DNA of 7,757 nt from Phycisphaerales bacterium (GTDB taxonomy: Bacteria; Planctomycetota; Phycisphaerae; Phycisphaerales; SM1A02), in assembly GCA_007125255.1 (NCBI GenBank), contig SLDM01000410.1:1-7757 (forward strand), given 5' to 3'. Of this stretch, positions 5,701 through 7,757 are shown one piece after another. The number at the start of each line of letters is the position of its first letter. The stretch's first letter is position 1. Position numbers and translations under genes: made by a program. The notes under the pieces are model-generated. The model was not told where the DNA came from and searched no databases. It saw nothing but the letters and a program-made list of their open reading frames with translations.

Positions 5701-7566
5701 ATGACCGCGATGAGTTCCAAGACCGCCGGCGCCGACCCGATCGAACTGCTCGAGACCGCCTTCCGCAGCGCCATGGGCGCGGCGCTGGGCGACGAGTACG
5801 CCGAGACCGATCCGATCATCAAGTCGAGTCAGAATCCGCAGTTCGGCGACTACCAGGCGAATTTTGCGATGGGACTCGCCAAGAGGCTCGGCCGCAAGCC
5901 GCGCGATCTGGCCCAGGAGGTCGTCGATGCGCTCGATCTCAGCGCCGTGGCGGAACCGGCGGAAGTGGCCGGGCCCGGTTTCATCAACATCCGGCTGAAG
6001 CCCGGTGCACTGGGTCACCTGCTGGACGCGATGGACCAGGAGGCACTCGGGGTGCAGCCGGACCCCGATCCGCACTCGGTTGCGATCGATCTCTGCGGCG
6101 TGAACGTCGCGAAGCAGATGCACGTCGGTCACCTGCGTTCCACGATCATCGGCGATGCGATCGCGCGCATCTACGAGCGGCGCGGCCGCAAGGTTTTCCG
6201 CGAGAACCACCTCGGCGACTGGGGGCTGCCGATCGCGATGGTGATTGATCAGCTCCGCCGCGCGGAGACCGACCTGGATCGGCTGACGCTGCCCGATCTC
6301 GATCGCGCCTACCGCGATGCCCAGCTCAGCGCCAGGGCGGATGTCCGGGGTCTCGCCCGAGCGATGGAGCCACCGGTCGCCGGGCCGCACCGCCGCGCGG
6401 AGTTGGAGGAACAGAATGCCGGCGCGCACGAGGCGATGGAGAACGCCAAACGAACGCTCGTAAAACTTCAGCAGGGTGATCCGTCGATTCGTGAGGACTG
6501 GGAAAAGCTGATCCGGGTCACCATGGACGCGGTGTACGAGAGCTACGAACTGCTTAATGTCAGACTCGGGCCGGCGAACAACCGGGGCGAGTCATTTTTC
6601 CGGGATCGACTTCCTGATGTCATTGATGCCTTTGTGCGCGAAGGCGTCGCCGTGGAGGATGAAGGGGCATTGGTCGTTCGGTTTGAAGACCGCGACCGGC
6701 CGCTGCTGATCAGAAAATCCGACGGCGGCTTTCTCTACGCCACGACCGATCTGGCGGCGGTTCGCTTTCGTGTTCACGATCTTGGCGCGACGCGCGTGAT
6801 TTACGTGGTGGATGCCCGGCAGCGGGACCACTTCCGCGATATCTTCGATGCCGCGAAGAAGATCGGCTGGGACCGTACCGCCGACGGGGCCGCCGCGGAG
6901 CTGGTGCACATTCCCTTCGGATCGGTACTCGGTGAGGACAAACGGCCGCTCAAGACGCGCAGCGGCGAGAACGTGACGCTGCGATCGCTGCTCGTGCAGG
7001 CGATTGAACGCGGTGAGAAGGAGGTCATCAGCCGCGCGGAGGATCCCGCTGCCCCGACCCATGGCGCGCCGAGATCGGAACTTCAGCGCATCGGCCAGGC
7101 CGTCGGGATCGGTGCGGTCAAGTACGCCGACCTCAGCAATGACCTCGTGCGGGACTATGTTTTCAACTTTGATCGGATGATCGCGTTCGAGGGACGGACC
7201 GGTCCGTACCTCCAGTATGCCCACGCTCGGATCTGTTCGATTTTCGCGCGGGCGGAGATCGACCCCGAATCTCTGCGCGATCGGGCGGTCCTTCCCGATG
7301 AGCCGGAAGAGAAGACGCTCGCGCTGATGCTGCTGAAGTACGGCGGGGTGGTGGACGATGTCGCCCGCTCGCTCGAGCCGCATCGACTCTGCACCTACCT
7401 CTATGAACTGGCCGATGCCTACAGTTCCTTCTACCAGAAGTGTCCGGTTCTGAAGGCGGACGAGGCGTCGGTGCGTGATTCCCGTCTGCGGCTCAGTGAT
7501 CTGACCCGGCGCGTTCTGCAGGATGGCCTGGACCTGCTGGGTATCGAAGCCCCGCAGCGCATGTGA
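5701..7566 (+). CDS. argS: Arginyl-tRNA synthetase
   Basis: A 621-residue class I aminoacyl-tRNA synthetase that charges tRNA-Arg with arginine using ATP, in the cytoplasm. An N-terminal tRNA-binding domain (about 1-120) has Asn-Pro-Gln-Phe-Gly-Asp-Tyr-Gln-Ala-Asn. The HIGH motif is His141-Val-Gly-His144, followed by Leu-Arg-Ser-Thr-Ile-Ile-Gly-Asp. Phe-Leu-Tyr-Ala-Thr-Thr-Asp-Leu-Ala-Ala supports the catalytic core. The KMSKS loop is the divergent form usual in bacterial ArgRS, with Lys414 and Lys418-Thr-Arg-Ser-Gly. Tyr-Leu-Gln-Tyr-Ala-His-Ala-Arg-Ile and the C-terminal DALR-type anticodon-binding helices (about 540-621) complete the protein. Size is within the family range. I chose the ATG at 5701 because a -10 box lies directly upstream and the residues encoded from an in-frame TTG at 5632 look unlike any ArgRS N-terminus; the ATG at 5710 is a possible alternative. 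The stop codon falls inside the first unit of a tandem repeat. Confidence 0.97.
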   Translation: MTAMSSKTAGADPIELLETAFRSAMGAALGDEYAETDPIIKSSQNPQFGDYQANFAMGLAKRLGRKPRDLAQEVVDALDLSAVAEPAEVAGPGFINIRLKPGALGHLLDAMDQEALGVQPDPDPHSVAIDLCGVNVAKQMHVGHLRSTIIGDAIARIYERRGRKVFRENHLGDWGLPIAMVIDQLRRAETDLDRLTLPDLDRAYRDAQLSARADVRGLARAMEPPVAGPHRRAELEEQNAGAHEAMENAKRTLVKLQQGDPSIREDWEKLIRVTMDAVYESYELLNVRLGPANNRGESFFRDRLPDVIDAFVREGVAVEDEGALVVRFEDRDRPLLIRKSDGGFLYATTDLAAVRFRVHDLGATRVIYVVDARQRDHFRDIFDAAKKIGWDRTADGAAAELVHIPFGSVLGEDKRPLKTRSGENVTLRSLLVQAIERGEKEVISRAEDPAAPTHGAPRSELQRIGQAVGIGAVKYADLSNDLVRDYVFNFDRMIAFEGRTGPYLQYAHARICSIFARAEIDPESLRDRAVLPDEPEEKTLALMLLKYGGVVDDVARSLEPHRLCTYLYELADAYSSFYQKCPVLKADEASVRDSRLRLSDLTRRVLQDGLDLLGIEAPQRM

Positions 7567-7626
7567 CGGGCACGTGACGGGCATGTGACGGGCACGTGAC
7601 GGGCATGTGACGGGCATCTGACCGCG
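7561..7626. repeat. 11-bp tandem array overlapping the argS stop codon
   Basis: Five exact-length units of A[T/C]GTGACGGGC occupy 7561-7615, alternating T, C, T, C, T at the second base, so a 22-bp dimer seems to have been amplified. A decayed sixth unit follows at 7616-7626. The first unit contains the last Met codon and the TGA of argS. Every unit carries TGA, and because 11 is not a multiple of 3 the array places stops in all three forward frames. The C-type junctions create CACGTG palindromes at 7571-7576 and 7593-7598. Confidence 0.93.
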
Positions 7627-7640
7627 GTATGCCGGTCGCC

Positions 7641-7695
7641 CGCCGGCCAGCCGCCGGCCAGCCGCCGGCCGACCGCCGGCCAGTCGCCGGAAGAA
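7641..7695. repeat. Second 11-bp tandem array, GC-rich
   Basis: Units of CGCCGGCCAGC: two exact copies (7641-7651, 7652-7662), a variant ending GAC (7663-7673), a variant ending AGT (7674-7684), and a decayed unit (7685-7695). A further degenerate copy may precede at 7630-7640. The sequence is unrelated to the first array but has the same period. Each unit holds the palindrome GCCGGC, so both strands could fold into strong hairpins. No T-run follows, so an intrinsic terminator is not supported. Confidence 0.88.
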
Positions 7696-7734
7696 GGCGG
7701 AGAGCATGCCGCCGGTCAAAGGCCGCGTCGCGCC

Positions 7735-7754
7735 GGGCAGGGGGGGCAGGGGGG
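7735..7754 (+). repeat. G-rich tract with G-quadruplex potential
   Basis: Runs of three, seven and six G are separated by CA dinucleotides. Splitting the seven-G run gives four G-triplets with loops of 2, 1 and 2 bases, which meets the usual quadruplex pattern. The window ends three bases later, so the full extent is unknown. Confidence 0.5.
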
Positions 7755-7757
7755 CGG

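Larger units (their letters stand above)
7567..7757. other. Gene-free repeat-rich region downstream of argS
   Basis: No coding sequence, RNA gene or intrinsic terminator can be defended here. The stretch holds the two 11-bp arrays and ends in a G-rich tract. A short frame opens at ATG 7706 with GGAG only 3 bases upstream and runs off the window as a Gly/Arg-rich string; this is too little to call a gene. Confidence 0.6.

Noticed and set aside
5661..6248. 195-codon frame starting at ATG 5661 with GGGGAG seven bases upstream
   Set aside because: It overlaps argS in another frame and its product is an Arg/Pro-rich string typical of an out-of-frame reading of GC-rich coding DNA.
6934..6978. Missing canonical KMSKS motif in ArgRS as a sign of inactivity
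   Set aside because: Many bacterial ArgRS enzymes lack the canonical motif and use this Lys-Thr-Arg loop form; the rest of the protein is intact.
7561..7695. CRISPR array
   Set aside because: Units are 11 bp and contiguous, with no spacers and no cas genes nearby, so they are simple tandem repeats.
6592..7719. Long minus-strand open frame (375 codons) opposite argS and the repeats
   Set aside because: It is antisense to a clear ArgRS and begins in tandem-repeat DNA; the translation is low-complexity at its start and shows no recognisable domain.
7706..7757. Start of a further gene at ATG 7706
   Set aside because: Only about 17 low-complexity Gly/Arg codons are visible, reading through the G-rich tract, and the ribosome-site spacing is poor.

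Overview
The window is high-GC bacterial DNA (roughly two thirds G+C by eye) with all genes on the + strand. The content fits an aquatic Planctomycetota bacterium, perhaps class Phycisphaerae: a sialidase-type gene fragment, a compact MotA/TolQ/ExbB–ExbD–ExbD–periplasmic TPR operon, a CBS protein with an HEPN-like N-terminus, and an arginyl-tRNA synthetase gene that looks leaderless. This placement is inferred from gene content and style; no rRNA or other taxonomic marker is present.

Layout. Positions 2-103 are the 3' end of a gene running in from the left; its last 33 residues weakly recall bacterial sulfotransferases. Positions 132-419 are a sialidase N-terminal remnant with an intact Tyr-Arg-Ile-Pro motif and Asp box. 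It stops after 95 residues, next to a small perfect palindrome. Positions 487-5635 form a probable five-gene operon: proton-channel subunit (487-1317), two ExbD/TolR-family subunits (1360-1848 and 1845-2381), an 808-residue exported helical-repeat protein (2378-4804) and a cytoplasmic HEPN-like/CBS protein (4808-5635). Two of the junctions are 4-base ATGA overlaps and one gap is 3 bases, so translational coupling is likely. argS (5701-7566) follows, apparently with its own promoter just upstream of its ATG. The final 190 bases hold no gene I can defend, but contain two adjacent 11-bp tandem arrays of different sequence and a G-rich tract.

How the genes may work together. The channel subunit and the two ExbD-type stator proteins should form an inner-membrane proton-driven motor of the Exb/Tol type. 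There is no TonB, TolA, TolB, Pal or outer-membrane receptor in the window; the partner encoded in the same operon is a large secreted TPR-like protein. That makes this an ExbBDD-TPR module whose load is unknown. The HEPN-like/CBS protein could couple a nucleotide signal to it, but only gene order suggests this. argS is housekeeping and probably unrelated.
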